NCBI GenBank assembly: GCA_934446465.1
Contig: CAKSEF010000002.1
Span: 3,564-67,563 of the forward strand
Direction: 5' to 3'
Source of the DNA: an uncultured Oscillospiraceae bacterium
Lineage (GTDB): Bacteria > Bacillota > Clostridia > Oscillospirales > JAAYXM01
Length of the DNA stretch: 64,000 bases
Position 1 is the stretch's first letter, and each line of letters opens with the position of its first letter. This document shows positions 1-11,100 of this stretch, one piece after another. Both the position numbers and the translations under genes were made by a program. The notes under the pieces are model-generated. The model was not told the origin of the DNA and did no database searches. It saw only the letters and a program-made list of their open reading frames with translations.

Positions 1-2
1 CT

Positions 3-317
3 GCGCTGACGATGGCAGTGGCCCCCGAATCCATACATCTTGACAGGCTTGGAATTGAGAGCGGGGCGAAGCGTGATATTCCGGAACTCCAAAAACTTAT
101 TGATGCGGACGTGAGAATAGCATCGGACGGATGGAGACATTTCTTTCCCGATTGGTATGAAGGTGACGATCCATACGGGCTTAATGAGCGCATAGCAAAA
201 GCAACCGCGCGCCTTTCAAGCGAAAAGCTTGCAAAAACCTACAAGGCATTTAAGGAAGATGAATATCTCTTGCGTTGTGCAAAGGAAACATACTTTGATA
301 AATCATATTTTGAATAA
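3..317 (+). CDS. C-terminal part of a possible creatininase-family protein (5' end outside window)
   Basis: The frame is open to the left edge of the window, so only the last 105 codons are visible. Near the beginning of the visible part is a segment of the type PESIHLDRLG, and later GDDPYGLNERIAKATA. These loosely resemble the C-terminal part of creatininase-family amidohydrolases, where a conserved Asp-Pro-x-Gly precedes an ATAEKG-like helix. The active-site part is missing from the window, so the family call is tentative. It is followed by about 210 bp without a gene before the next secreted protein. No function can be assigned firmly. Confidence 0.35.
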   Translation, partial: ALTMAVAPESIHLDRLGIESGAKRDIPELQKLIDADVRIASDGWRHFFPDWYEGDDPYGLNERIAKATARLSSEKLAKTYKAFKEDEYLLRCAKETYFDKSYFE

Positions 318-528
318 TTTGCGTTAGGGACAGATAATGGCATCCTAAGCACGGGTCCCTGTATGTTATCTCCTCCTCTTTTGACGGTGCCTGTCCGCAG
401 AAACGTTGACGCAGACTTGCCCGCGACGGAAAATTACCGCTGCGCGCTTATGGTACGCCTTATAATCAGAGAGAAAATCACAGTTTGTGATTTTGATTTT
501 ATAAAATTAAAACAGGAGGTTTTTAAAA

Positions 529-2394
529 ATGAAAAAGCTTTTTTCAATTATTCTTATCACAGTAATGGTTATTTCCCTTGCTCCGGGAGTTTTTGCAGAC
601 GGAACATCAGCAACGGATGGATCAAATCTTGTCCGTGCGTACAACTTTGATTTTGGCGCGGCAGGATACACGGGTGTGGCAGGGCAGACGGGAACTTCGG
701 AGATCGGGTATGAGACGCTTAAAATCTTTGGTGACCCGGAAGGAGAAATAAATCCCACATGGTCAAAAGCAGACGCACCGCAGTGGGTTGTTGACGGTCA
801 TGCCCGCGCAACGAATATTGCGCTTACCACGGTTGAAAGCGGGAATAAGCAGGCAAACGCGCTGTATTGGTCTGCGTTTGGTACGCGGGCATATCAGAAC
901 GGTGTCGCAACAAATACACATGCTGTGGCAATAAGACTTAAAATCGACAAGCCCGGAACATACATTCCCGAGCTTACATACCACGCGCGCCCGGATTTGT
1001 GCATATTTGATATTTATCTTGTGCCGGCCAACTCCGAAATCATGACACCTGCGAATAAAGGCTATGTAACGATCCACCAAACTAAAGGAGAAAACAACGC
1101 AAACTTATTAAATCGGGTCATAAACAATGCGGCCGCTTATAAGCTCGGAACTCTTGATATGTATGCGAAAGAAGCGGGAAGAGTTTCCACTTATCTCATA
1201 GGAGAGCACGCATTGAATGCGTTCACCGTTACAGAAGAAACCAAAGGAGAATATTATCTGTTCTTCCGTACCAACGGCGTAAATGATATCTTGAAGAAAG
1301 AATACGGTAACGGTAACGGCGCTGCGATTAACGTGAATCTCTTTTCTTTCGGTCTTTATACAGAGGATACAGGGACGGAAGAACCGACCGTGCAGGAAAA
1401 GACAGAAGCAGAATTTACTCCTTCAACCGATGATTCTTATATCGGAGCTCCCGAGAAGGTAACTGTAACAACGCTTGCCCGCTATGGCGAGACATCTGCC
1501 GTTATCGGAACAAAGGATGTCTCCTATGGCGAAATTGCAACAGTTGATGCTGTTCCGAAAACCGTAACAAGGGAAGATGGCACATACAGCTTTTTTTGCT
1601 GGGCAAAAGGTCTTGAAGACGGTGCAAGCAGGCAGATTCTTTCCACAAGCAATGCCGAAATCTCTTACAAGCCGCACGAAGGCGCAAACTATCTCATTGC
1701 AGTTTATGAAAAAGAGGGCGGGGCGAAGGAAGCTTTCTATAACAACAACGGTCAGCTTCTTACCGACCTTGCAATTGCGGATGGCGTTCTCCCCGCTCTT
1801 CCGGCAATGGCAGGCAGAGGAAACGCAACATCATGGATACAGCGCGGTACAAACAATGAGTTTGCAGGCGGGGCAACTGCCCCGACAAGCGGCGACATGG
1901 TCTTTATGGCAAAGTATGATGAAATTGAGAACAACATCACAATAAACGGCAAAAGCTATTCTTACGGCGATGTTGTTTCCTGCAAGGACATTGTTGACAG
2001 CATGGAAAACTTCAGCTGCTTCACAAGAAAAATCGGTGATGCCGATGCCGAAATCATAAGCATTGACGAGAATTACTCTTTTGCCGCATACACCGATTGC
2101 ACAATCGAGGCAGTTTGCGAGGGCCCGGTAGAGATCGCCAGTCCGAAAAAGATTGCGCTTTCCACCTTCTCGGTGGGTGATAGGCTCACTGCGATTATGG
2201 CAGAGTTCATCGGCTTTGAGAATGCCAAGGAAAAGGGCATTATGTTCGGCAGCAAGAAAATTGCAATGATAAGTAACAAAGTACAGTTTACAATAACAAA
2301 CGGTACTGCTGCTGACGTTACCGTAACAGGCTATGCAATAGTTGGAAATGACAAATACATCGACGGTAAAATCACCGTTGACGCCGCAAAATAA
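529..2394 (+). CDS. Secreted modular protein with N-terminal beta-rich module, 621 aa
   Basis: The N-terminus is a typical Sec signal peptide (MKKLFSI..., hydrophobic core, likely cleavage after VFA near residue 23). Residues about 40-285 form a large module also found in the giant lyase downstream; the coding DNA of residues about 40-260 appears identical in the two genes. Residues about 290-400 and 400-540 resemble the Gly/Tyr/Trp-rich beta-repeats of Gram-positive surface proteins (segments such as YSFFCWAKG and VFMAKYDE). The last 90 residues form a small domain that also ends the protein at 56209-58518. There is no SLH region, sortase motif or recognisable catalytic domain, so it is probably released or bound through the modules. 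An AGGAGG ribosome site lies just before the ATG at 529, and a strong terminator follows the stop. A role in carbohydrate binding is inferred only from its company. Confidence 0.75.
   Translation: MKKLFSIILITVMVISLAPGVFADGTSATDGSNLVRAYNFDFGAAGYTGVAGQTGTSEIGYETLKIFGDPEGEINPTWSKADAPQWVVDGHARATNIALTTVESGNKQANALYWSAFGTRAYQNGVATNTHAVAIRLKIDKPGTYIPELTYHARPDLCIFDIYLVPANSEIMTPANKGYVTIHQTKGENNANLLNRVINNAAAYKLGTLDMYAKEAGRVSTYLIGEHALNAFTVTEETKGEYYLFFRTNGVNDILKKEYGNGNGAAINVNLFSFGLYTEDTGTEEPTVQEKTEAEFTPSTDDSYIGAPEKVTVTTLARYGETSAVIGTKDVSYGEIATVDAVPKTVTREDGTYSFFCWAKGLEDGASRQILSTSNAEISYKPHEGANYLIAVYEKEGGAKEAFYNNNGQLLTDLAIADGVLPALPAMAGRGNATSWIQRGTNNEFAGGATAPTSGDMVFMAKYDEIENNITINGKSYSYGDVVSCKDIVDSMENFSCFTRKIGDADAEIISIDENYSFAAYTDCTIEAVCEGPVEIASPKKIALSTFSVGDRLTAIMAEFIGFENAKEKGIMFGSKKIAMISNKVQFTITNGTAADVTVTGYAIVGNDKYIDGKITVDAAK
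645..1309 (+). repeat. 665-bp direct repeat, copy 1 (inside the 621-aa gene)
   Basis: This stretch reads as identical to 5309-5973, at a constant offset of 4,664 bp. Identity holds at silent positions as well as amino acid positions, because the antisense frame also translates identically. It begins at the codons for FDFGAAGY and ends where AAC codons in this copy become AGC in the other. Weaker similarity continues about 40 bp further. The two copies sit in the same reading frame of their genes. Confidence 0.9.
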
Positions 2395-2413
2395 ACCAAA
2401 CAAACAATAAGAC

Positions 2414-2450
2414 AACCGCTCGGGAGGAATTTCTCCCGAGCGGTTTGTTT
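2414..2450 (+). terminator. Rho-independent terminator after the 621-aa gene
   Basis: A perfect 13-bp stem (AACCGCTCGGGAG pairing with CTCCCGAGCGGTT) has a 6-nt loop and is followed by TGTTT. It lies 20 bp after the stop codon and separates this gene from the minus-strand GH20 gene. Confidence 0.85.
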
Positions 2451-2546
2451 AAGAAAAAGTTGAAAAAGCATACACTGTATGACAAAACAATTTTGTCAAC
2501 AGCTTTTATTGATCAGATTAGTGCCGAGCACCTTTTAAAAGAAAAA

Positions 2547-4319
2547 TTACATCGTATGAATATACATAAAATCATTCGCGGAGAGCCATTTGCACTTCTG
2601 CCCCTGAATAAGCTCGGGCTCAAGTTCTTCTATCACACTTATCTTGCCGTCGAGGTAATCGTTTATAACTCTTCCGACATGGCGCAAGCGCTCAATTGCC
2701 GCACCGTAGCGGCACATGATATTCTCAAAGCCGTGTGCCTTATAATCGCGGTACCACACTTCACGGTGGAGAGTATGAAGCTTTTCAAAATCCGCAATGA
2801 TTTCGGGGAGTTTATTATCAGCAAAGCTTCGGAGATATTCTTTATCCCCTGCCTTATAGCGGTTACGGAGATTTAAGTGAATTTCACACTTATGCAAGCA
2901 TGCGCGAAATGCAGCGAGAATGTATTCCGTATTTTCATACTTTTCAATAACGGCAATTGCATCCGTAAGATACTTTTTAGCCGCAGAAAGGTCAAAATCA
3001 AAGCACAGAAGGTTAATCAGCGGATCGCTCCAGAGAATGTGCTTTCCGGCGCGGATTGCACCGTCCTCACGGAAGAAGAAATCGCTTATTGCATGGGAAA
3101 GCTCTTCCGTCATGCCGGTTGTAAAGTGCGCCATTTCCCATATATCTTCTTTCGTGCAGTCTTCTCCCTTCCAGCAGTATTCGGAGAAGAGCGAAAGCTG
3201 CGGAAGTGCCAGCATATGGCTGGTTTCACAGCCGTCGTTTGACCAGATGGTAACTATAACCTCGGGAACGCCGCCGCGAAGCACCTCTTCCATAGCGGGC
3301 TTCATTGTGTTGTAGGTGTGGTCATAGTTCGGAACAAAGCCGTCCCACGTCCAGATGCCGCCACCGAAAACAACCGGACGGTTGAAGTTTTTGTGTTTTT
3401 CTATATTTATCTTATAAAACTCGTTGTTTGTGTGGTAATAATCCCAGAAAACCATATCCGCATCGGGCATTGCGTCTATTGCATACTGCGGAACAACAAC
3501 ATGGGGCATATAATCCTCTTCCTTGCTCTTTTCAACGAGCGAGAAGTACATATCGCTCCACATCAACGGGCGGAAGCCGTATTTTTTGCAAAGACCGCAA
3601 ACTCTGCCGAGATGCTCGGAAAAGATTTCAAAGCGGTCGCGCATACCGTGCTTGACAAGATACTGCCCGAGGCCGAGCCCCGCGGTTTCGTCACAGCCGA
3701 TATGAATACGATTTGTGCGGAACGCAGAGCGCATGGTTGCAATGCAGCTTTCAATAAATTTATACGTTTTTTCCTCACCGACAAGAAGAACCTTTGCATT
3801 CTCGGCGATTTCGTCGTTTACGGAATAACGCAAAAACTGCTCCATATGGCCCAATGTCTGTATGCAAGGAATTACCTCAATGCCAAGCTGCGCCGCGAAA
3901 TCGTCAATTCCGCGAAGTTCTTCAACGGTATATCTTCCGCGCTGATAGCCGAGATAAGGATAATCCTTTACCTCATATGTGTCTTCCGTATAAAGCATCA
4001 GCATATTATAGCCGTGGGCAGCAAGATATTTTATGTATGTCTTTACCGACTCCGGACGCATAACGCCGCCGCGCGACATATCAAGCATTGCGCCAAGCGT
4101 TTTAAGCGAGGGTTGCTCGCAAATTTCAAAGCTTTTCCCGCCTTCGGAAATCTCTTTGGCGAGAAGCGTATATGCACGGCACATTGCGGGGATTGTGTTG
4201 CCTCCAACAGTTGCGTTTTCGCCGTCGTATTTTACATAAACACCGTTATACTCGGTTTCTGTAATGTTCTGCGGAAACGCAACGTCAAAAAGCTCTGTTA
4301 TCATATTTTTTATTTCCAT
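2547..4319 (-). CDS. GH20-family beta-N-acetylhexosaminidase-like protein, 590 aa
   Basis: This protein has the hallmarks of glycoside hydrolase family 20, whose members remove terminal GlcNAc or GalNAc by substrate-assisted catalysis. The catalytic Asp-Glu pair is visible in HIGCDETAGLG (D210, E211). Upstream in the same barrel are the DMSRGG segment (near residue 79), which fits the start of the TIM barrel, and a QTLGHMEQF segment near residue 154. Residues 1-70 look like the small N-terminal alpha/beta domain of the family. There is no signal peptide, so the enzyme is probably cytoplasmic and trims imported oligosaccharides, as in the GcnA-type subfamily. The length fits that subfamily. 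It lies between the two genes that carry the 665-bp repeat and would be lost if the copies recombined. The exact substrate is unknown. Confidence 0.85.
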   Translation of the reverse strand: MEIKNMITELFDVAFPQNITETEYNGVYVKYDGENATVGGNTIPAMCRAYTLLAKEISEGGKSFEICEQPSLKTLGAMLDMSRGGVMRPESVKTYIKYLAAHGYNMLMLYTEDTYEVKDYPYLGYQRGRYTVEELRGIDDFAAQLGIEVIPCIQTLGHMEQFLRYSVNDEIAENAKVLLVGEEKTYKFIESCIATMRSAFRTNRIHIGCDETAGLGLGQYLVKHGMRDRFEIFSEHLGRVCGLCKKYGFRPLMWSDMYFSLVEKSKEEDYMPHVVVPQYAIDAMPDADMVFWDYYHTNNEFYKINIEKHKNFNRPVVFGGGIWTWDGFVPNYDHTYNTMKPAMEEVLRGGVPEVIVTIWSNDGCETSHMLALPQLSLFSEYCWKGEDCTKEDIWEMAHFTTGMTEELSHAISDFFFREDGAIRAGKHILWSDPLINLLCFDFDLSAAKKYLTDAIAVIEKYENTEYILAAFRACLHKCEIHLNLRNRYKAGDKEYLRSFADNKLPEIIADFEKLHTLHREVWYRDYKAHGFENIMCRYGAAIERLRHVGRVINDYLDGKISVIEELEPELIQGQKCKWLSANDFMYIHTM

Positions 4320-4379
4320 TGCTATTCTCCTTTTCTGTTGTCAAGTACATTAAAACACATCTTATGGATTTTTTTCGCA

Positions 4380-4574
4380 TTATCGTACATTTATCATAAA
4401 CTGTGGGTCGATAACTTTATCTGTCAGTGTATCCTTCATATACATATAAACGTTATACAGAGCAAGAAGATTCCATGCTTCCAAAGTATCCTGACTGCGC
4501 TGTACAAGGTTTACCGGCTCATAAACGCCACGAGGCCGAATAAGCTCAATATCGTTGCCGTGAAGCCCGCCGAT
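4380..4574 (-). pseudogene. C-terminal fragment of an unidentified gene
   Basis: Just upstream of the GH20 start, the minus strand encodes 64 uninterrupted residues (beginning IGGLHGNDIELIRPRG and ending FMINVR-stop) with protein-like composition. The frame is cut by a TAG at 4575-4577; before it the frame continues for a few plausible residues (SDPAASG). No start codon or ribosome site supports independent translation. It reads like the tail of a larger gene whose front has been deleted. I do not recognise the family. Confidence 0.45.
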
Positions 4575-4787
4575 CTAACCGCTTGCAGCAGGATCTGATT
4601 CGTTTGCGAAAGCACGGAGTTTATCCTACGGGGATTTACGATATTGCGCGCCGGTATATAACGGACGGCAACCGGGCGACAGAAGCCGCCGCTGTCTGCG
4701 GTTCCGGCGGCTGTTCATTCCTTTGCCGCGCATACGTAAAAAGTATGTCTCTGTTCTGTTATTAAAAATAATTTCAAGGAGATAAAA

Positions 4788-5010
4788 ATGCGAATTATTA
4801 TAGATGCAGACGGGGATCTCGGTGTTGATGTTTCCGTTTCGGCCGCAAAAAATTACGGGCTTTAAGTTCGTATTCTCTGTGATACGACACACATTTGATA
4901 AAGACGGTGCGGAAACTCATATTTTGTCGCAAGAGACCTCCGGCACCACGGGAAATATTGAAACTGTGCGCCTGTGAACACAGATTAGCATCTGAAATCA
5001 CCATACCCCT
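4788..5010 (+). pseudogene. Decayed UPF0178 (YaiI/YqxD, DUF188) gene
   Basis: An AGGAG ribosome site precedes an ATG opening with MRIIIDADG, the characteristic start of the UPF0178/YqxD family (normally MRIIVDADxCP). The frame continues VDVSVSAAKNYGL, then a TAA, then VRILCDTTHI and a TGA, matching the family's A-K-x-Y-G-I and C-D-T-S-H-x segments at the right spacing. Further family-like pieces appear in other frames. At least two in-frame stops and one shift are needed, so the gene is dead. The family is normally about 150 residues. The region 4320-5198 otherwise holds no intact gene. Confidence 0.55.
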
Positions 5011-5133
5011 AAAAAATACAGTTCATTATATGGGCAACTAGGTGAAATATAAGAAAACAGCTTGTTTTTCATGACTCACACGCGGCTGCACTTCCTAAAA
5101 ATGTACAATATAGCGAAATATACATCTTCTCTG

Positions 5134-5142
5134 TGTTATAAT
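5134..5142 (+). promoter_or_regulatory. Extended -10 promoter element for the giant lyase gene
   Basis: TGTTATAAT is a perfect -10 hexamer (5137-5142) with a TG extension one base upstream. No good -35 box is present 17 bp upstream, which is typical for extended -10 promoters. It lies 57 bp before the ATG at 5199, which has an AAGGGGGG ribosome site. Confidence 0.5.
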
Positions 5143-5198
5143 TTAATAAACGATATTGATTTGAATTTAGAGCAATATGGTATAAGGGGGGAATACGT

Positions 5199-8100
5199 AT
5201 GAAAGGGAAAATGAAGCGTTTACTTGGCGCACTGCTTTCTGTTGCTGTGTGTGTATCACTGTTTCCGTCTGTAACCTTTGCGGTTGAGCCGACAACACCG
5301 GTGATAAGCTTTGATTTTGGCGCGGCAGGATACACGGGTGTGGCAGGGCAGACGGGAACTTCGGAGATCGGGTATGAGACGCTTAAAATCTTTGGTGACC
5401 CGGAAGGAGAAATAAATCCCACATGGTCAAAAGCAGACGCACCGCAGTGGGTTGTTGACGGTCATGCCCGCGCAACGAATATTGCGCTTACCACGGTTGA
5501 AAGCGGGAATAAGCAGGCAAACGCGCTGTATTGGTCTGCGTTTGGTACGCGGGCATATCAGAACGGTGTCGCAACAAATACACATGCTGTGGCAATAAGA
5601 CTTAAAATCGACAAGCCCGGAACATACATTCCCGAGCTTACATACCACGCGCGCCCGGATTTGTGCATATTTGATATTTATCTTGTGCCGGCCAACTCCG
5701 AAATCATGACACCTGCGAATAAAGGCTATGTAACGATCCACCAAACTAAAGGAGAAAACAACGCAAACTTATTAAATCGGGTCATAAACAATGCGGCCGC
5801 TTATAAGCTCGGAACTCTTGATATGTATGCGAAAGAAGCGGGAAGAGTTTCCACTTATCTCATAGGAGAGCACGCATTGAATGCGTTCACCGTTACAGAA
5901 GAAACCAAAGGAGAATATTATCTGTTCTTCCGTACCAACGGCGTAAATGATATCTTGAAGAAAGAATACGGTAGCGGTAGCGGCGCTGAGATTAACGCGA
6001 ATCTCTTTTCACTGAAGCTTTATAACAAAGCGGATGTCGCGGTTCCTGCGCTCGCTTCGGCAACACTTTCGCTTGAAAGCACAACTATGACAGAGGGTGA
6101 GAGTGTACTCCCGAAACTTACGCTTTTCCTTGAAAACGGAGACAACCCAAGTGCCGAAATGCTTTCGGGATACGAGATAAAATACGAAAGCAACAATCCT
6201 ACGGTTGCTTCGGTAAATGAAAATAGCGGCGAAATTACGGCACTCAAAACCGGAAACGCCACAATCACAGTAACAGAGACCAAGTCCGGCGTAGCGGGCA
6301 AGTTGGACATCACAGTTGCGGGAAAGCCTTATCTTGAACGCTTACAGCCGAAATGGGAAAACTTCGTTCTTTTTGCGAATGACGACAAAAACTCCACTGC
6401 AGATCTTGGCATTCTTGCGGTGATGTCAAACGGCAAGAATATTGTTCCGGATGAGTATAAAATCACATACATAAGCGCAGACGAGAACATAGTTACCGTG
6501 GACAAAGGAACTATAACAGCCGTAGGCGTTGGAAAAACAACTGTTACCGCATCGGCAACAAACGAAAACGGCGAGCCGGTAAGTGTTACGGTAAACGCAG
6601 AAGTGCGCGGAGAGCTTGATGGACTTATATACAACTTCAATGCAGCTTCCTACGGCAAAGACAAAGAAATTGCAATGGCTGATTTAACAAAGCTCGGATA
6701 TGCCGAAAACGGCTCTGACCCTTGGAAGGTCTTAAGCGGGGCAAACACCGTTTATTGGTTGTCTGTAACGGCTGATGAGAAAGTTGACCATCCATACGGC
6801 GCAAATTCTGCAACTAACGTTCTTGCATGGGGGATATGGGGATATCGCGCTGCAAGATATACAGGCGCCGAGATGAACAAGGAAGAAGGAACTTTTGAGG
6901 GTGGAACATACTCGGCACGTCAGGATGCGGCGGTAGCTGCGCTTATAAATATTACAAGAGCAGGTACGCTTGTTCCGGCAATATCATATGAGGCACGCAA
7001 CACACTTTCGATTTTTGACACATATCTTATTCCTAAAACGGTTGTTGATGCAAGCTCTCATCCTGACCTTTCTGTCGGAACGGAAATCGCAAAGCTTCTC
7101 AGCTCAATAGACAAGGAAAAATATTTGATTGCAAAACACGATATGTACGACGGTTCACTTGAAGAGCAAGTTACGATTAACAAGCTTGATCGTTTTGGAA
7201 ATATCGAGATAACCGAGACGGGCGAGTATTATCTTATCTGGCAGGTGAACGGCATTAACGAAGCCTTGCAGGGGCCGGAAAACTTTACTTATCTAAACAA
7301 CAACGTAAACTACAAACATACTATTTACGTAAACATTCATTCTTTCGGACTTTATCCTCTGCCGAAGACCGAGCTTTCTTCAACCGGTGCGCATACGGAA
7401 ACGGAAGAGGTGTTTGAGGGCGACATCGTGCGGCTCATTGCAACGCCGGAGCTTGCAGACGGAAAAACGGTAAACACACCTGCAATTATAAGCACATTTA
7501 CTTCTCTTGATGAAGAAAAAGCAACGATAAACGGCGAATATCTCATTGCAAAAAAAGCAGGAACCGTTAAAGTCAAGGTTGATTCACGCATCAGCGGAAG
7601 CGAGGACGTTGTAACTGAATATGTTGATATCGAAATTCTCCCCGAAAGCATAACAGACATCTCCGTTACTGCCGGCGGCAGTAAAAATATCCGACTTACG
7701 GACAAGAAGAATGATACCGTTCCGCTTTTTGTTACGCCTATAAGCAACCTCGGAAACAAACTTCCGACAGAAGAAATGATATTTACCGCAAACGCTCTCA
7801 CTCCTGAGGTTGCAGACATTATAAACGGAGATACAATCCTTCCCGTTACTGAGGGTGAGGCTAAATTCAATGTTATCGTAACAATAGGAGAAAGAACTAT
7901 CGAACGCGAAGCAACGCTTCTTGTCGTAAAGGGCAAGAGCCGCGCATCGTACATGACAAAAGAAAAAGCAGAAGCCGCGCGCGAAAACATCAAGAAATAC
8001 AATTGGGCGAAAAAGGAAGCAGACGGCGCAATAGCGCAGGCAGACAGATTTGTGGACAACTTGGATATTCTCTATAACCTTATAGCTTCCGAGGGTATTC

Positions 8101-11100
8101 CGCGAGGAATAGATGTTGGTGCCGTATCTGACCCGAATCTCGGATTTTGCCGCTTCTGTGGCGTGAAGATTTCCGCAAAATACGGTTCACCGCCATGGGT
8201 TGTCAATGCGATTTCCCGTCCGTGGAAGATTCAGTGTCCGGATTGCAAGCGGCTTTTCCCGTCAAATGATTTTAAAAGCTTTTACGAGCTTGGGCTTAAC
8301 GAATACCGCGAATTTGAGCGTTCCCGCGCATTGGCACGACACCATGCGCTTATTCACCACGGCGATGCATATGCCGTTTGTGATTGTACACCACCGGCGG
8401 ATGAATGGACAAACGAATGGTATTCATACTACGGATACGGTGATGAGAATGGATATCTCTATAACGCCCTTTACAAAAATGTTGACCTTTCAAAGGTGGA
8501 TACATTAAATGCAAATCTGAGATTGCGCCCGGGAGAGACTCAGGAAACGTGGGGCGTTGATGACGGATACGGTTACGTTCCGCGAAAGGAAGACGGAACA
8601 GCATATCAAGCCGGCTCGCGCGAAGAGCGACATACATATATCGCGGAATATCTCCACTACGGTATATGGCGCGGCGGCGCGGTTGTAAACGCAATCCGCT
8701 ATTGCTCGGATGCTTACTTCTATACCGGTAATATAAAGTACGGAAGAGTTGCGGCAATTCTTCTTGACCGCACGGCAGATTTTTACCGCGACTTTGACCG
8801 CTCGCACTGGGGTAACTGGGTTAATAACTCCGACGGAGGTTCGGGACTGGGAAAGATACTCGGTAACATCTGGGAAGGTACGAATATGAAGACATTCTTC
8901 GCCGCTTATGATAAGGTGTTCGAGTGTTATGACGATCCGTTTGTCGTTGAGTATTTGAGCAAAAAGTCAAAAGAAATAAAGATGAACTACGCGAAGAACA
9001 CACCGTCGCAGATCAGAACAAACATTGAGGACGGAATTCTGCGCGGCGCACTTGAAGCACTTCCCGGCTGCTTTATCTCCGGTAACTTTGGATACCCTCA
9101 GAGTGCAAATGCAATGGCAGCGGTAGTTCTCGATACTATGCCCGATACCAAATACTGGCTTGATTATCTTATGGCACCGGGCTGGTCGCGTTCCGCTCCG
9201 AGTCTCGGCGGCGGAATAAATGCACAGCTTGTAAATGATGTTGATGCAGACGGTCAGGGAAATGAGGGCTCGAAATATAACATTGACTGGCATACAACAC
9301 TCATCGGTATACAGGAATATCTTAACGGTTATGATGCTTATGTTGCGGCAAACCTTTACAATAATCCGAAGTTTGTAAAGATGTTTTATTCCAACATCCC
9401 GCTTGTTACGGGTAACCACTCTGCGAACATCGGTGATACGTTCACTACTATGAGTAAAGACCAGTGGTACAATAAGAATCAGCTTGTTATGGCTGTTAAG
9501 TACTTTGATGATCCGCGCTTTGCACAGTTGCTTTATCTTGTAAACGGTAAGACATCCGAAGGACTGCGTTATGACATATACGAAAGAGACCCGGAGCGCC
9601 TTGCGGACGAAGTTCAGGCAATTATTGACAGGCTGGGCGAGATATCGCTTGACTCTGAGGTTATGACAAACTTCGGATATGCAATATTGCGCGACGGTAA
9701 TAATTACTCTGATTCTCTCACTCCGACGGCAAAGGATACAACGAGAAATGTGTGGATGTACTTCGGAACAAGTGCCGGTCATGCCCACAAAGATACGCTT
9801 AATCTCGGTATGACGGCATTCGGTCTTGAATATCTCCCGGATCTTGGTTATCCGGAGGAAACATCATATACACCTAACCGTCTTCAGTGGGTAGGTACGA
9901 CGCTTTCGCACAATACTGTTACGGTTAACGAACAGGCAGTTAAATCTCTGGATGAACCGAGAGGAGAGTCTCTGCACTTTGACCACAACGAAACAATTCA
10001 GCTTATGGATGTTTCCGCACCGTATGTGAGCGAGGAAACGGAGGAATACCGCAGAAGTGTTATAACCGTCCATGTTGATGACGACAATTCGTACGCAGTT
10101 GATTTCTTCCGCGTTCTCGGGGGAGATACTCACCTCTATTCTTTTCATGCCGCATCAAATGAGATAGCAAAGACAACGGGACTTGATTTCACGCTCACAG
10201 AGGACGAGAACGGAAACTATATTTCCGGTTCTCAACTTGACGAAAACGGCAATTACAAAGGCACATATGCCGGACGTGACGCAAAGTATATTAAGGATGA
10301 GGTAACGGGAGCGGTTCGCGCATATACGGAGGATGCAAGCTTGAACGATAACGAGGTCATCCTTGAGGCTGAGTGGGGGAAGGATCCAAATTCACCAAAC
10401 GAGTGGTTCTACAATACGATTTTCCCACGCGGATACACATGGCTGAAAAACGTTGATCGCGACATCGAACCTGAGAATAAGGTTGAGGTCGATTTCAAAA
10501 TAAAAGACTTCAATAAGCACCTAAGAGACGGCTCTAACCTTCATTTGTATATGACGGTGCTCAACTCAGGAAATATAGCGAAAGGTGCAGATGCTGAAAT
10601 TTCGATTGCTGACGGATTGCCGCCGGATAAGTCCGGAAACAAGAATATCGATAAATTGAAGTATGTTCTTATTAAAAATCGGGGAGAGAATCTTGACACA
10701 ACATTCACTACTGTTCTTGAACCATACCGCAAGACGCGTTATATCAAGTCAGTAGACGAGCTTCCGATGACGGTTACAGGCGGTGAGGAACAGGCCGGCG
10801 ATTCCAGCCGCGCTGTAAGAGTTGAGCATACAAGCGGCAGAGTTGACTATATCCTTTACGCGACCAATACCAACGTAACTTATGAAATAACGCTTAACGA
10901 TGAAAGTAAGCTATCGTTCCGAGGCTTTGTGGGCGTATATACCGTGCAGAACGGAGTAATTACCTATAAATATCTCCACGATGGAGATATTCTCGGCGGA
11001 GAGTATGGAAAAGCATCAATAGATGGTATTGTTTCCAAGTTTACCGATACGCTTGAACTTAAAAACTACATCTGGATTACGCCGAAAGCGCCTCTTTCTG

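Noticed and set aside
3318..4598. Long plus-strand open frame of 426 codons
   Set aside because: It is antisense to the GH20 gene, has a Cys/His/Ile-rich composition unlike real proteins here, and lacks a ribosome site.
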